From assembly GCA_027051095.1 (NCBI GenBank), contig JALUAM010000007.1:23720-87719 (forward strand): a stretch of DNA of 64,000 nucleotides, given 5' to 3'. Below, piece by piece: positions 18,786 to 28,360 of the stretch. The stretch is from Acidilobaceae archaeon. Lineage in GTDB: Archaea > Thermoproteota > Thermoprotei_A > Sulfolobales > Acidilobaceae. The stretch's first letter is position 1. Every line of letters begins with the position of its first letter. Below the pieces are notes generated by a model. The model ran no database searches, was not told where the DNA came from, and saw only the letters and a list, made by a program, of their open reading frames with translations. Both the position numbers and the translations under genes were made by a program.

Positions 18786-20165
18786 GTGCGGGCATCACTG
18801 TGTAGGGCGGGGGCGCCTGTGAAGCTGGGCGTCGTAGTAAGGGTAGCTTATGGGGCTCGGAACGCGGCTGCCCCCATAGCCTCGGCGATTCTAAAGGAGC
18901 TGGGGAACGCCAGGGTCTTCGTTGTAGAGGAGGATCCGGTTCCCGTGGCGGCCAGGCTGGAGGAGAGGGGCTTCAAGGCCGTGATATTATACAGCCTTTC
19001 AACCCCTCTGTTCCTGGAGATCGCAGAGGAGGTCGCCGCTGCTGCAAGGAGGTTCCCCGTAGCCGCGGGGGGACCTCACGCGTCAGGCGCTTACTGGCAG
19101 GTGTTGAGGCTCGGCGTGCGCGCGGCTGTTGTTGGAGATGGCGAGCCTGCAGCCCCTCTGCTCGTGGAGGCGCTAGCGGGGGAGAGAAGCCTGAGCGAGG
19201 TCCCTAACATAGCGTACTCGGAGGGCGGGAGCTTCAAAGTGACGAGGAGGGTCTACGCCGACCTAGACGAGTATGAGCCGCACAGCGTCGAGCTAGGATT
19301 GTACCCGCCCATAGAAATAATGAGGGGCTGCACTCACAGGTGCACCTTCTGCGAGATACCATACCAGGCGGGGCCCCGTGTTAGGTTTAGGAGCGTGGAG
19401 AGCGTCGCCAGGGCTGTTAGAGATTACGTTAGAGCCGGAAGGCTAGACATTAGGTTCGTCGCGCCGGTGGGCTTCGCCTACATGAGCAGGAACTTGAGGG
19501 AGCCTAACGTGGAGGCTATTGAGAGCCTGCTTCTAGCTGTTAGGAGGGAGGGGGGTAGGCCCTACCTGGGCACGTTCCCCAGCGAGACCCGGCCCGAGTT
19601 CGTAACAGACGAGGTCCTACGGGTGGTTGCGAGGCTCGCGTACAACAGGAAGATAGCTATGGGCCTTCAGACCGGCAGCGAGGACCTGCTAGCAGCGATC
19701 AGGAGGGGGCATGGAGTCGAGGAGGTTATAGAGGCCTCCAGGAGGGCTTTAAGACACGGCTTCAGGCCAATAGTCGATATAATATTTGGGCTGCCCGGCG
19801 AAACAGAGAGGGACGTCGAGGAGAACATCAGGGTTATGGAGAGGCTCGCATCGATGGGCGCCAAGCTGAGGCTCCACACTTTCATGCCGCTGCCCGGCAC
19901 ACCCCTAGCCAGGAGCCCCCCGGGCAGGATACATCCGCTCTACAGGAAGGTAATACCCAGGCTGAAGGCCAGGTACGCAGTGGAGGGCTACTGGGAGGAG
20001 CAAGAGGAGCTAGCTAGGAAGATACACTGCCTCATGGCTTTAGATCCTCTTCCCACCAGAAGCCCCCGGCCTGCGAAGCCAAGGGCCAGCTGCGGCGATA
20101 TATGGGCAAGGTTCCGCAGGCTGCTGGGGGTCGAAGAGGAAGCCGCCGCGGCGAGCAAGGGTTAA
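18786..20165 (+). CDS. B12-binding-domain radical SAM protein
   Basis: N-terminal cobalamin-binding-like fold, GGPHASG; GCTHRCTFCEIP CxxxCxxC; GLQTGSEDLL, DIIFGLPGET. Confidence 0.85.
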   Translation: MRASLCRAGAPVKLGVVVRVAYGARNAAAPIASAILKELGNARVFVVEEDPVPVAARLEERGFKAVILYSLSTPLFLEIAEEVAAAARRFPVAAGGPHASGAYWQVLRLGVRAAVVGDGEPAAPLLVEALAGERSLSEVPNIAYSEGGSFKVTRRVYADLDEYEPHSVELGLYPPIEIMRGCTHRCTFCEIPYQAGPRVRFRSVESVARAVRDYVRAGRLDIRFVAPVGFAYMSRNLREPNVEAIESLLLAVRREGGRPYLGTFPSETRPEFVTDEVLRVVARLAYNRKIAMGLQTGSEDLLAAIRRGHGVEEVIEASRRALRHGFRPIVDIIFGLPGETERDVEENIRVMERLASMGAKLRLHTFMPLPGTPLARSPPGRIHPLYRKVIPRLKARYAVEGYWEEQEELARKIHCLMALDPLPTRSPRPAKPRASCGDIWARFRRLLGVEEEAAAASKG

Positions 20166-20190
20166 AGGCAGAGCGTTATTATATAATTTA

Positions 20191-21450
20191 ATGTTCTCCT
20201 TTCGTCTATTGACTCTAAGGGGCCAGGCTTTGGCTAGGGCTAGGGGGGCCGTCTACAGGAAGCCCATTTATATCGTTGACGGGGCGAGGACCCCAATAGG
20301 CAAGTTCGGCAGGAGTCTTAGAGAGGTTTCAGCTGTGGACCTAGCGGCTGTAACCATAAGAGCGGCTCTCGAGAAAGCGGGTATAGAAGGCGGCGACGTG
20401 GATCTTGTCATAATGGGCCATGTAATAAGGGCTGGCACGGGGATGAACACTGCAAAGCACGCGGCCCTCAAGGCCGGGCTGCCCGAAGACGTTGAAGGTT
20501 ACAATGTCAACATGGTGTGCGCCAGCGGCATGGCAGCGATCATAGAAGCGGGCATGATCATAGAGTCGGGAGCCGCCGATATAGTGATAGCCGGCGGCAT
20601 GGAGAGCATGAGCACAGCCCCCTTCCTAGTACCCCCCTCGATAAGGTGGGGTGTAAGGCTGATCTACAGCGGCTCCCTGGAGGTAAAAGACTCCATGGTC
20701 CACGACGGGCTGTACGACCCGATCAATATGAAAGTTATGGGCGAGGAGGCGGACGAGACTGCGTGGGAATACGAGGCACCAAGGGAAGAACTGGACATGA
20801 TAGCGTATGAGAGCCACGCCAGGTCTGCTAAAGCGTGGGATACAGGATTCATGCAGAAGCTCGTGGTGCCCGTCGTCGATAGGGGAAGGGTTCTGCTAGA
20901 CTTCGACGAGGGGATCAGGAGGGACACTAGCATAGACGCACTCTCAAGGCTCCCCCCAGTATTTACGCCGAAGGGCCCCCACACAGCCGGTAACAGTAGC
21001 CAGCTCAGCGATGGAGCCGTGAGCCTAATCGTAGCAAGCGAGGAGGCTGTGAAGAGGCTCGGGTTGAAGCCTAAGGCGAGGCTGCTAGCCTGGTCTGTGT
21101 CCGGTGTTAACCCGAGGAGGTTCCCCGTGGCGCCTATACCAGCGGTCAGGAAGCTCCTGGACATCCTCGGCTGGAGCGTCAGCGACGTGGACTACTGGGA
21201 GAATAACGAGGCTTTCGCGGTAAACAGTTACATATTCAACAGGGAGCTGGGAGTGCCGTATGACAGGCTCAACGTGATGGGAGGGTCTATAGGAGTGGGC
21301 CACCCTCTAGGCTCCACAGGGGCCAGGCTGGTGCTGCACCTAGCTTACATACTAGACGAGTTCCAGGCTAAAAGAGGGGTCGCCTCCATCTGCCACGGGC
21401 TTGGAGGGGCTGCTGCCGTGGCGATCGAGAGGGTTGAGACAGCTCCCTAG
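20191..21450 (+). CDS. Thiolase (acetyl-CoA C-acetyltransferase); true start probably downstream of 20191
   Basis: DGARTPIGKFGRSL, NMVCASGMAAI nucleophilic Cys, GGSIGVGHPLGSTGAR, CHGLGG. Confidence 0.9.
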   Translation: MFSFRLLTLRGQALARARGAVYRKPIYIVDGARTPIGKFGRSLREVSAVDLAAVTIRAALEKAGIEGGDVDLVIMGHVIRAGTGMNTAKHAALKAGLPEDVEGYNVNMVCASGMAAIIEAGMIIESGAADIVIAGGMESMSTAPFLVPPSIRWGVRLIYSGSLEVKDSMVHDGLYDPINMKVMGEEADETAWEYEAPREELDMIAYESHARSAKAWDTGFMQKLVVPVVDRGRVLLDFDEGIRRDTSIDALSRLPPVFTPKGPHTAGNSSQLSDGAVSLIVASEEAVKRLGLKPKARLLAWSVSGVNPRRFPVAPIPAVRKLLDILGWSVSDVDYWENNEAFAVNSYIFNRELGVPYDRLNVMGGSIGVGHPLGSTGARLVLHLAYILDEFQAKRGVASICHGLGGAAAVAIERVETAP

Positions 21451-22376
21451 CACTTCTCGGCTTCGCCCACCTCCTCGGCCAGCATCACCACCTCCTCTAG
21501 TGTGGGCATCGAGCTGCTCCCCCTTTTAGACACTTTGGCGGAGCCTGCGGCTAGAGCGTAGACTAGAGCCTCCTCCAGGCCGGCGCCTGCTAGCAGCCAG
21601 ACGTTGAAGGCTGCGTCGAATGCATCGCCGGCCCCAGTCACGTCTACAACCTTAACCCTTGGCAGTCTAGTTGCCCTGAGGCAAGCGTCAGGGGTTAGAA
21701 GGGTGGCTCCTCCCCTGCCGTGTTTGACTACCACCCTGCTGGCACCCTTCTTTAGGAACGCCGAGGCGGTCATGGGGTCCTGTGAGCCTGTGACCGAGCG
21801 TAGCTCTACAGTGTTGATAAATATCGTGTCCGCATGCCTCGAGGCCTCTAGGACCTCGCCGGGCCTTCTGACTGCCTCGCCCCCTGGATCGTAGCTGATC
21901 GTGCAATGGGGGCATAGCTCTCTAGCCTTAGTCACTAGGCTAGGCTTTACGCTTGCTAGGTGTATGTGACCTCTGAAGCCGCGCAGGTGCTCCTCCTCCA
22001 GGGTGAGGTCCTCGTTTGCGCCCCTAATAGTTATCATGGACCTCAGCGACCTAGCGGCGTCCACGAGCACGACAACCATGCCGGCGGGTTTATCGGAGAT
22101 CGTGACGAGCGACACATCGACGCCGGCGGACTTAACAGCTTCTAGAAGGCCTAGGACCACGGCTTGCCTACCCGCCACAGCCCTAAGGTATGACTTTTGG
22201 CCTAGCCTGGCAACTGCTATGGCGTAGTTAGTGGCAGCGCCGCCAGGCCCCACCCACGCGTCGCTGGCGAACACTATCTCGTCGCCGCCGGGTATACGGG
22301 GCACGTAGAGGCTCACATCTATGTTGATGTTGCCGATGGCTAGGTGCGCCTGGCTAAGAGGCCTGGGTAGAACCAT
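21447..22376 (-). CDS. PfkB-family sugar/nucleoside kinase
   Basis: DVTGAGDAFDAAFNVWLLAG C-terminal PfkB motif; GGAATNYAIAVARLG. Confidence 0.88.
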   Translation of the reverse strand: MVLPRPLSQAHLAIGNINIDVSLYVPRIPGGDEIVFASDAWVGPGGAATNYAIAVARLGQKSYLRAVAGRQAVVLGLLEAVKSAGVDVSLVTISDKPAGMVVVLVDAARSLRSMITIRGANEDLTLEEEHLRGFRGHIHLASVKPSLVTKARELCPHCTISYDPGGEAVRRPGEVLEASRHADTIFINTVELRSVTGSQDPMTASAFLKKGASRVVVKHGRGGATLLTPDACLRATRLPRVKVVDVTGAGDAFDAAFNVWLLAGAGLEEALVYALAAGSAKVSKRGSSSMPTLEEVVMLAEEVGEAEKC

Positions 22377-23182
22377 TTCTTACCACGCCCCCTCTTAATA
22401 GAGTCCCACTCCGATAGAATCTTCACAGCCTCCGAGGCTACTCGGGCGGCCTCCTTGACGCCGGCGTCGACCACAAATTCATCTGTATCCCTGTTTGCGA
22501 CAACGCTGCACACGCACCCAGCCCTGGCACCATATAGCTGGGAGAGCGTGAAGATAGTGGCAGCCTCCATCTCGAAGCCAAGGACGCCTGCGGCCTGTAG
22601 CTCGGGTATTATGGATGCGGCCCTTGGAGTCATGTAGCCCTTGAAGCCGGGGCGCCCCTGGCCCAGGTAGAAGCTGTCTGTGCTTGCAACGACGCCCACC
22701 TCGTACCTCAAGCCTGCAGACTCGGCAGCCTCTATGAGGGCCAGCACGACCTCAAAGGACGCGGCAGCGGGGTACTCCGCGATCACGTACTGCTTGCTGG
22801 TCCCTTCCAGCCTTACGGCTCCCGAGGCTATGACTAGGGTGCCGGGCTCTAGATCCCTTTTAAGGCCGCCCATAGTCCCCACTCTTATAAACGTGTTTGC
22901 TCCGACCCTGAGCAGCTCCTCCAGGGCTATAGCCGTGCTCGGACCCCCTATGCCAGTGCTCGTCACACTTATCCTGACACCCTTGTAGACGCCGGTCCAG
23001 GTCCTGAACTCTCTGTGATGAGCTATCAGACTCGCCTCATCCCAGAGGGAAGCGATCAGGTCTGTTCTCTCCGGGTCTCCAGGCAGGAGTACATATTCGG
23101 CCACGTCGCCCCTCTTAATCCTGAGATGGTACTGGAGCCCCTGCTCGCCTTCAGGCCTCGCAGCACTCCTAAGCCCTTCCAC
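22340..23182 (-). CDS. udp: Uridine phosphorylase-like nucleoside phosphorylase
   Basis: LLPGDPERTDLIA, STGIGGPSTAIALEEL, RVGTMGG, GFEMEAATIF; GTG at 23182 avoids overlap with nfo. Confidence 0.85.
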   Translation of the reverse strand: MEGLRSAARPEGEQGLQYHLRIKRGDVAEYVLLPGDPERTDLIASLWDEASLIAHHREFRTWTGVYKGVRISVTSTGIGGPSTAIALEELLRVGANTFIRVGTMGGLKRDLEPGTLVIASGAVRLEGTSKQYVIAEYPAAASFEVVLALIEAAESAGLRYEVGVVASTDSFYLGQGRPGFKGYMTPRAASIIPELQAAGVLGFEMEAATIFTLSQLYGARAGCVCSVVANRDTDEFVVDAGVKEAARVASEAVKILSEWDSIKRGRGKKWFYPGLLARRT

Positions 23183-23285
23183 GGGACCCCTCAGGAACGC
23201 GTGAAGCCTGGGAAGGTTAAGGCTGGAGCCTCTGTGGCCCTCCTTAAGGCCTAGCGGCGGGCTAAGGAATCGCGGGAGGGGCGTT

Positions 23286-24122
23286 ATGGGTCGTATCAGG
23301 TACGGGCCCGCGGGCAAGCCCGTAGACTTTAAAGGCCCCATGGAGAGGGTTCCCGAGTTCCTGAGAAGCATAGGCCTCAGCGCGCTGGAGTACGAGGCTG
23401 TGAGAGGCGTGAGGATCTCGGAGTCTAAGGCACGGCTACTAGGCGAGGAGGCGAGAAAACATGATATAGTCCTGAGCATGCACGCACCCTACTACGTGAA
23501 CCTTGCAAGCCCTGACGACGACACAGTCAAGAGGAGCCTGAAGAGGCTCTACGACTCGATGGTGGCGGCCGAGTGGATGGGTGCTTACGCCGTAGTCATC
23601 CACCCAGGCTACTATAAGGGTAATAGCAGCCAGCGCGAGGCCCTGGAGAGGGTCATAAAGGCCTTCAACAGCCTGATAGAGTCCCTCCCCTCCTGGATTA
23701 AGACGCCTGAAGTAGCCCCGGAGACCATGGGGAAGACAAGCCAAGTGGGGAGCCTGGAGGAGGTCATAGAGATATGTGAGAACGTGCCCAGATGTAGGCC
23801 ATGCATAGACTGGGCACACCTCTACGCTAGAAGCGAGGGTTCATTCGTTGTAAGCGTCGACCAGGTGATTAAGGCGATAGAGGAGGTCGAGAAGAGACTG
23901 GGCTCCAGGGCTGTGAGACCCCTTCACACGCACTTCTCAAAGATAGAGTATGGGCGAGGCGGCGAGAGGGAGCATCACACCCTCAGGGAGGAGGGCTACG
24001 GCCCAAGCTGGGAAATAGTGTGCAGGGCCTACAGGGAGACGGGTATAGACGCCGTGGTTATAAGTGAAAGCCCGATCCTCGAGAAGGACGCCCTCCTCAT
24101 GAAGGAGATATGCGGTGAGTAA
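23286..24122 (+). CDS. nfo: Endonuclease IV-type AP endonuclease
   Basis: LSMHAPYYVNLASPDD, VIHPGYYKG, PETMGKTSQVGSLEE, CIDWAHLYAR, HTHFSKIEYG. Confidence 0.9.
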   Translation: MGRIRYGPAGKPVDFKGPMERVPEFLRSIGLSALEYEAVRGVRISESKARLLGEEARKHDIVLSMHAPYYVNLASPDDDTVKRSLKRLYDSMVAAEWMGAYAVVIHPGYYKGNSSQREALERVIKAFNSLIESLPSWIKTPEVAPETMGKTSQVGSLEEVIEICENVPRCRPCIDWAHLYARSEGSFVVSVDQVIKAIEEVEKRLGSRAVRPLHTHFSKIEYGRGGEREHHTLREEGYGPSWEIVCRAYRETGIDAVVISESPILEKDALLMKEICGE

Positions 24123-24192
24123 GCCCGGGAGCCGGCCCGCCCCATTGACGTATATAAACCCGCCGCGCCCCCCGCCTTTAAAGGTGCCCGGC

Positions 24193-24522
24193 TTGGCAAA
24201 GATAGCTAAAATAATACTAGTGGATCTGCCCCATCACCCCTACAGTAAGCATTGGCGAAAGCTTGCAGAGAAGATAGCGAAGGAGCTAGGAGTCCCGCTT
24301 GAGGTGAAGAACGAGGACTACGTGTTCGCTATAGAGCATGGTGAGACCGACGATCTAGGCATGGCGTCGCTGCCACAGCTCTTCGCTCAGACCGAAGACG
24401 GCGAAATTAAGTTACTACTCAGCAGATTCCCCTTCAACCCCGCGACTCTACAGGCGGACCCAGAGGAGGCGCTCAAGGCCGTAAAGGAAAGGATAAAAGA
24501 GATTCAAGAGGGAAACGGCTAA
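24193..24522 (+). CDS. Small conserved-looking protein of unknown function
   Basis: Coding-like ORF between nfo and polB; probable internal TTG start (LAKIAKIILVDLPHHPYSKHW). Confidence 0.55.
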   Translation: MAKIAKIILVDLPHHPYSKHWRKLAEKIAKELGVPLEVKNEDYVFAIEHGETDDLGMASLPQLFAQTEDGEIKLLLSRFPFNPATLQADPEEALKAVKERIKEIQEGNG

Positions 24523-24573
24523 ACCGTTTTCACCCACTAGACGCCACATTATAAACCTTGGGGTCTATCAGCT

Positions 24574-26994
24574 GTGGTTGACAAAGTCACTTTTCAAATC
24601 CTGGATGTTAGCTACGAGGTGCGGGGGGGCAAGCCGCGGATAATTCTCTGGGCTAGGACAGAGGATGATAAGCGCGCCGTGCTTTTCTACGACGACTTTA
24701 GACCGTACTTCTATATCTTACCCGAGAGCGAAGAGAACCTAGAAGACCTTATACCCATGGTGAAGAGGCTTTCATCGCCTAAGAGCCCTATTTTGAGAGT
24801 TGAAGTTGTCGACAGAAAGTTTATAGGCAGGCCTGTCAAGGCGCTGAAAGTTACAACCCTTGTGCCAGCCCACGTGAGGGAGTATAGGGAGGAAGCGTCT
24901 AGACTGCATGGAGTTAAGGACGTGCTTGAAGCAGATATACCATTTGCCCTCAGGTTCATGTTAGACTTCAACCTTTACCCTCTAAGATGGTATACGGCTA
25001 GAGTGGAAGAGGAGAGGGTGCCTCAGGGGTATCAAGTTGATAGCGCTTATAAGCTGTTGGAGAGGCCTGAGGAGGAGCCTTCATACGTGAACGTTGACCC
25101 CTTAAAAGGCTTGAGAGTTATGGCTTTCGACATAGAGGTGTACAATACACTTAGAAGCCCGGACCCTAGAAGAGACCCTATAATAATGATCGGGCTCTGG
25201 AGCTATCCCGACGAGGAGGAACCGCTCATAATGGAGGCAGAGGGCAAGAACGATAGAAAGCTTATCCAGAGGTTCGTGGAGGAGGTTAGGAGGCGAGACC
25301 CCGATATAATAGTGGGCTACAACCAGAATAGGTTCGACTGGCCTTACCTCATGTCGCGTGCCAGGCTACACGGTATCAAACTGTCGGTTGCAAGAAGGCC
25401 CGGGGTGGAGCCTAGCCAGGGCCTATACGGTCATGTAAGCGTCTCTGGCAGGCTCAATGTGGACCTCTTCGACTTCGCTGAGGAGATTAGGGAGGTCAAG
25501 GTTAAGAGTCTAGAGGAGATCGCTGATTATCTAGGCGTCATGCCCAAGGAGAAGAGGGTTATATTGGAGTGGTGGCAGATAGGAGAGTACTGGGACGATC
25601 CCGAGAAGAGGGAGGTCCTCAGGCGCTACCTTAGGGACGACATAGTATCTACCATGGGGCTGGCATGGAAGTTCCTGCCCTTCGGAGCACAGCTGAGCCA
25701 GGTTTCAGGGCTCCCTCTCGACCAGGTGATGGCGGCCAGCGTGGGCTTTAGGCTCGAGTGGAGGCTTATGAGGGAGGCTGTTAAGCTGGGTGAGCTTGTG
25801 CCTAACAGGGAGGAGAGGGGAGAGGAGAGCTACACGGGCGCCATAGTGCTGAAGCCTAAGCCGGGCCTCCACGAGAACGTAGCCGTGCTTGACTTCGCAA
25901 GTATGTACCCCAGCATAATGGTCAAGTACAATGTGGGCCCTGACACGCTGGTTAGGCCCGGAGAGCCATATAGCCCTGACGAAGTCTACGAGGCGCCGGA
26001 GGTCGGCCACAAGTTTAGAAAGAATCCGCCAGGCTTCTTCAAGAAGATCCTTGAGAGGTTCCTGTCCTGGAGGAGAGAGATAAGGAAGAAGATGAAGGAG
26101 GTAGACCCGGAAAGCCCCGAGTATAGGCTTCTCGACGAGAGGCAGAAGGCTATCAAGCTCCTGGCAAACGCGAGCTACGGGTACATGGGGTGGCCCACCG
26201 CGAGATGGTATTGTAGGGAGTGCGCCGAGGCTGTTACAGCGTGGGGCAGGTCTATCATAAGGAAGGCTATAGAGACCGCTAGGAGGCTAGGCCTAGAGGT
26301 CTACTACGGCGACACTGATAGCTTGTTTGTTGAGTACGAGCCTTCGAAAGTGGAAGAGCTAATCAGGACTATTGAGGAGGAGCTGGGGTTTGAAATTAAG
26401 CTTGAAAAAGTGTATAAGAGAGTGTTCTTCACCGAGGCTAAGAAGAGGTACGCTGGACTCACCCAAGACGGCAAGATAGACCTGGTTGGGTTTGAGGCAG
26501 TTAGGGGTGATTGGAGCGAGCTAGCTAAGGAAACCCAGGCTAGAGTCGCCGAGATAGTGTTGAAGACGGGCAGCGTCGAAGAAGCAGTGAAGCACGTGAG
26601 AAGCGTGATATCAAGGCTCAGGAGGGGGGACTTCGACGTTAAAGAGCTAACGATTTGGAAAACGCTGACAAGGCCTCCCAGCAGGTATGAGGCAAGGCAG
26701 CCTCACGTGACTGCAGCACTCATAATGATGAGGCAGGGGATAAGGGTTGAGCCTGGCATGAAGATAGGATACGTGATCGTGAGAGGTTCGGGCCCATTGC
26801 ATGCCAGGGCTAAGCCATACTTCCTTGCGAGGAAGAGCGAGGTGGACGTTGAATATTATATAGATAAGCAGGTGGTGCCTGCGGCCTTGAGGATACTAGG
26901 CTACTTCGGGGTCACGGAGAAAAAGCTCAAAGGAGGAGGCCAGTCTAGCCTGCTCGACTTCCTCGGCGGGTCGAAGCCTAGAGGAGGTCGTTGA
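24574..26994 (+). CDS. polB: Family B DNA polymerase
   Basis: Exo I FDIEVYNT, DFASMYPSIMV, KLLANASYGYMGW, YYGDTDSLF; C-terminal QSSLLDFL PIP box; TATA (CATTATAAACC) about 24 nt upstream of GTG. Confidence 0.95.
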   Translation: MVDKVTFQILDVSYEVRGGKPRIILWARTEDDKRAVLFYDDFRPYFYILPESEENLEDLIPMVKRLSSPKSPILRVEVVDRKFIGRPVKALKVTTLVPAHVREYREEASRLHGVKDVLEADIPFALRFMLDFNLYPLRWYTARVEEERVPQGYQVDSAYKLLERPEEEPSYVNVDPLKGLRVMAFDIEVYNTLRSPDPRRDPIIMIGLWSYPDEEEPLIMEAEGKNDRKLIQRFVEEVRRRDPDIIVGYNQNRFDWPYLMSRARLHGIKLSVARRPGVEPSQGLYGHVSVSGRLNVDLFDFAEEIREVKVKSLEEIADYLGVMPKEKRVILEWWQIGEYWDDPEKREVLRRYLRDDIVSTMGLAWKFLPFGAQLSQVSGLPLDQVMAASVGFRLEWRLMREAVKLGELVPNREERGEESYTGAIVLKPKPGLHENVAVLDFASMYPSIMVKYNVGPDTLVRPGEPYSPDEVYEAPEVGHKFRKNPPGFFKKILERFLSWRREIRKKMKEVDPESPEYRLLDERQKAIKLLANASYGYMGWPTARWYCRECAEAVTAWGRSIIRKAIETARRLGLEVYYGDTDSLFVEYEPSKVEELIRTIEEELGFEIKLEKVYKRVFFTEAKKRYAGLTQDGKIDLVGFEAVRGDWSELAKETQARVAEIVLKTGSVEEAVKHVRSVISRLRRGDFDVKELTIWKTLTRPPSRYEARQPHVTAALIMMRQGIRVEPGMKIGYVIVRGSGPLHARAKPYFLARKSEVDVEYYIDKQVVPAALRILGYFGVTEKKLKGGGQSSLLDFLGGSKPRGGR

Positions 26995-28246
26995 AAGTCA
27001 GGAACTTGACGCTACCCGGCTTATAGGTTATCTTGCTGCCCATCCTAGACCCTACTAGCAGCGCTACACCCTTGTCCTCGGCTAGGTTGAGTAGCCTCTG
27101 AGTTATGATGCCGTCGAATACTACAGCGTGGATGGTGCCTTTCTCAGCCTGCTGAAGCCTCTCGAAGAGCTCCCTCACCTTGACCCTATCGACCTCTTTC
27201 CACTCCTTGTCGTACAGGACGGCTTCTAGAGTGCCTGGTAGCTTCCTTATATTCTCCAAGACTTCCTTGGGGATAGCCATAGCGACGGTCTCGGTCTTCT
27301 CCTCTTTCTTAGCCTCCTCCGCAGTCTTCTCTTCCTTAGCCTCTACCGGCTGAGGGGCCGGGGCTTGAGCGGTCTTCTCCTTTTCTTCCACGGCTTCCTG
27401 GGTAGTCTTCTCCTCCTTCTCCTCCACGAGGCCTAGCTCCTTTGCGACGGTGGATGCCGGCACCATCTGGTTGAGAGCCCTTGCTATCTCCTTACCCGTG
27501 AGCTCCTCTACTTCCTTGCCCTCGGGCGCCCTCGCCACGTAATCTACCTTCATCTGGGGGAGCACGTTCTTTAGTATAAGCTCGCCGCCTCTATCGCCGT
27601 CGACGAAGAGGACTATCTTCTTCCTCTCCGCGAGCTTTTTAATAGTCTCGGGGACCTTACCCCTAGCGCCTTCCAGGGCTATAACGTTGGTGTAACCGTA
27701 CCTGAGCAGGTTCTGAACGTCGCCTCTGCCCTCAACTACTATCACAGTGTCGGCCTGGTCCACTCCAGGCCCTGCAGGCAGCTTCTCTGGGCCGTACTCG
27801 ATTATCTTAGCCTGCTTAGCCTGCTCCTGCTGGATGACCTCCCTCACGATCTCCTTTATGTCGGGCTCCCTCTCGCGCATGTGCTCTAGAAGCTCTCTAG
27901 CTCTGGCTATTATCCTCTTTATCTTGTCGGCCCTAAGATCTTTGATCTCCTCGACTACTATTCTGGCCTGGTAGGGCCCTATCTTGTCTACGGTCTCGAG
28001 CATAGCTGCTATTATGCTGGTGTGCACCCTGTCGAGGTTGCTAGGGACAAGTATCTGGCCTACAGTCTTCGTCCCCTGGTACTTGATTTCAACGTGTATC
28101 CTGCCTATCTTGTCTTTCTCCTGAAGCTCCTCCAGCGAGAAGCCCGTGCCTAGAAGCCCCTCAGTCTGGCCGAAGATCGCGCCTATCACGTCGTGTCTAT
28201 CTACCCTGCCGTCAACCTCTAGCTTAGCCTTGATGAGGTACTTCAC
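26978..28246 (-). CDS. dnaG: Archaeal DnaG-type primase
   Basis: Toprim VVEGRGDVQNLLRYGYTNVIALEGARGKVPETI and VDGDRGGELI. Confidence 0.92.
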   Translation of the reverse strand: MKYLIKAKLEVDGRVDRHDVIGAIFGQTEGLLGTGFSLEELQEKDKIGRIHVEIKYQGTKTVGQILVPSNLDRVHTSIIAAMLETVDKIGPYQARIVVEEIKDLRADKIKRIIARARELLEHMREREPDIKEIVREVIQQEQAKQAKIIEYGPEKLPAGPGVDQADTVIVVEGRGDVQNLLRYGYTNVIALEGARGKVPETIKKLAERKKIVLFVDGDRGGELILKNVLPQMKVDYVARAPEGKEVEELTGKEIARALNQMVPASTVAKELGLVEEKEEKTTQEAVEEKEKTAQAPAPQPVEAKEEKTAEEAKKEEKTETVAMAIPKEVLENIRKLPGTLEAVLYDKEWKEVDRVKVRELFERLQQAEKGTIHAVVFDGIITQRLLNLAEDKGVALLVGSRMGSKITYKPGSVKFLTFNDLL

Positions 28247-28360
28247 CCTCTAACACCTCTGCTTAGCTCCTTCTCCGGAAGCCCCTGCGACTAGATACTC
28301 CCGACTTTAATGTGAGGGAAGAGGGAGAGGTTAAAACGATCTGGTGTGCAGCCTGGGACC

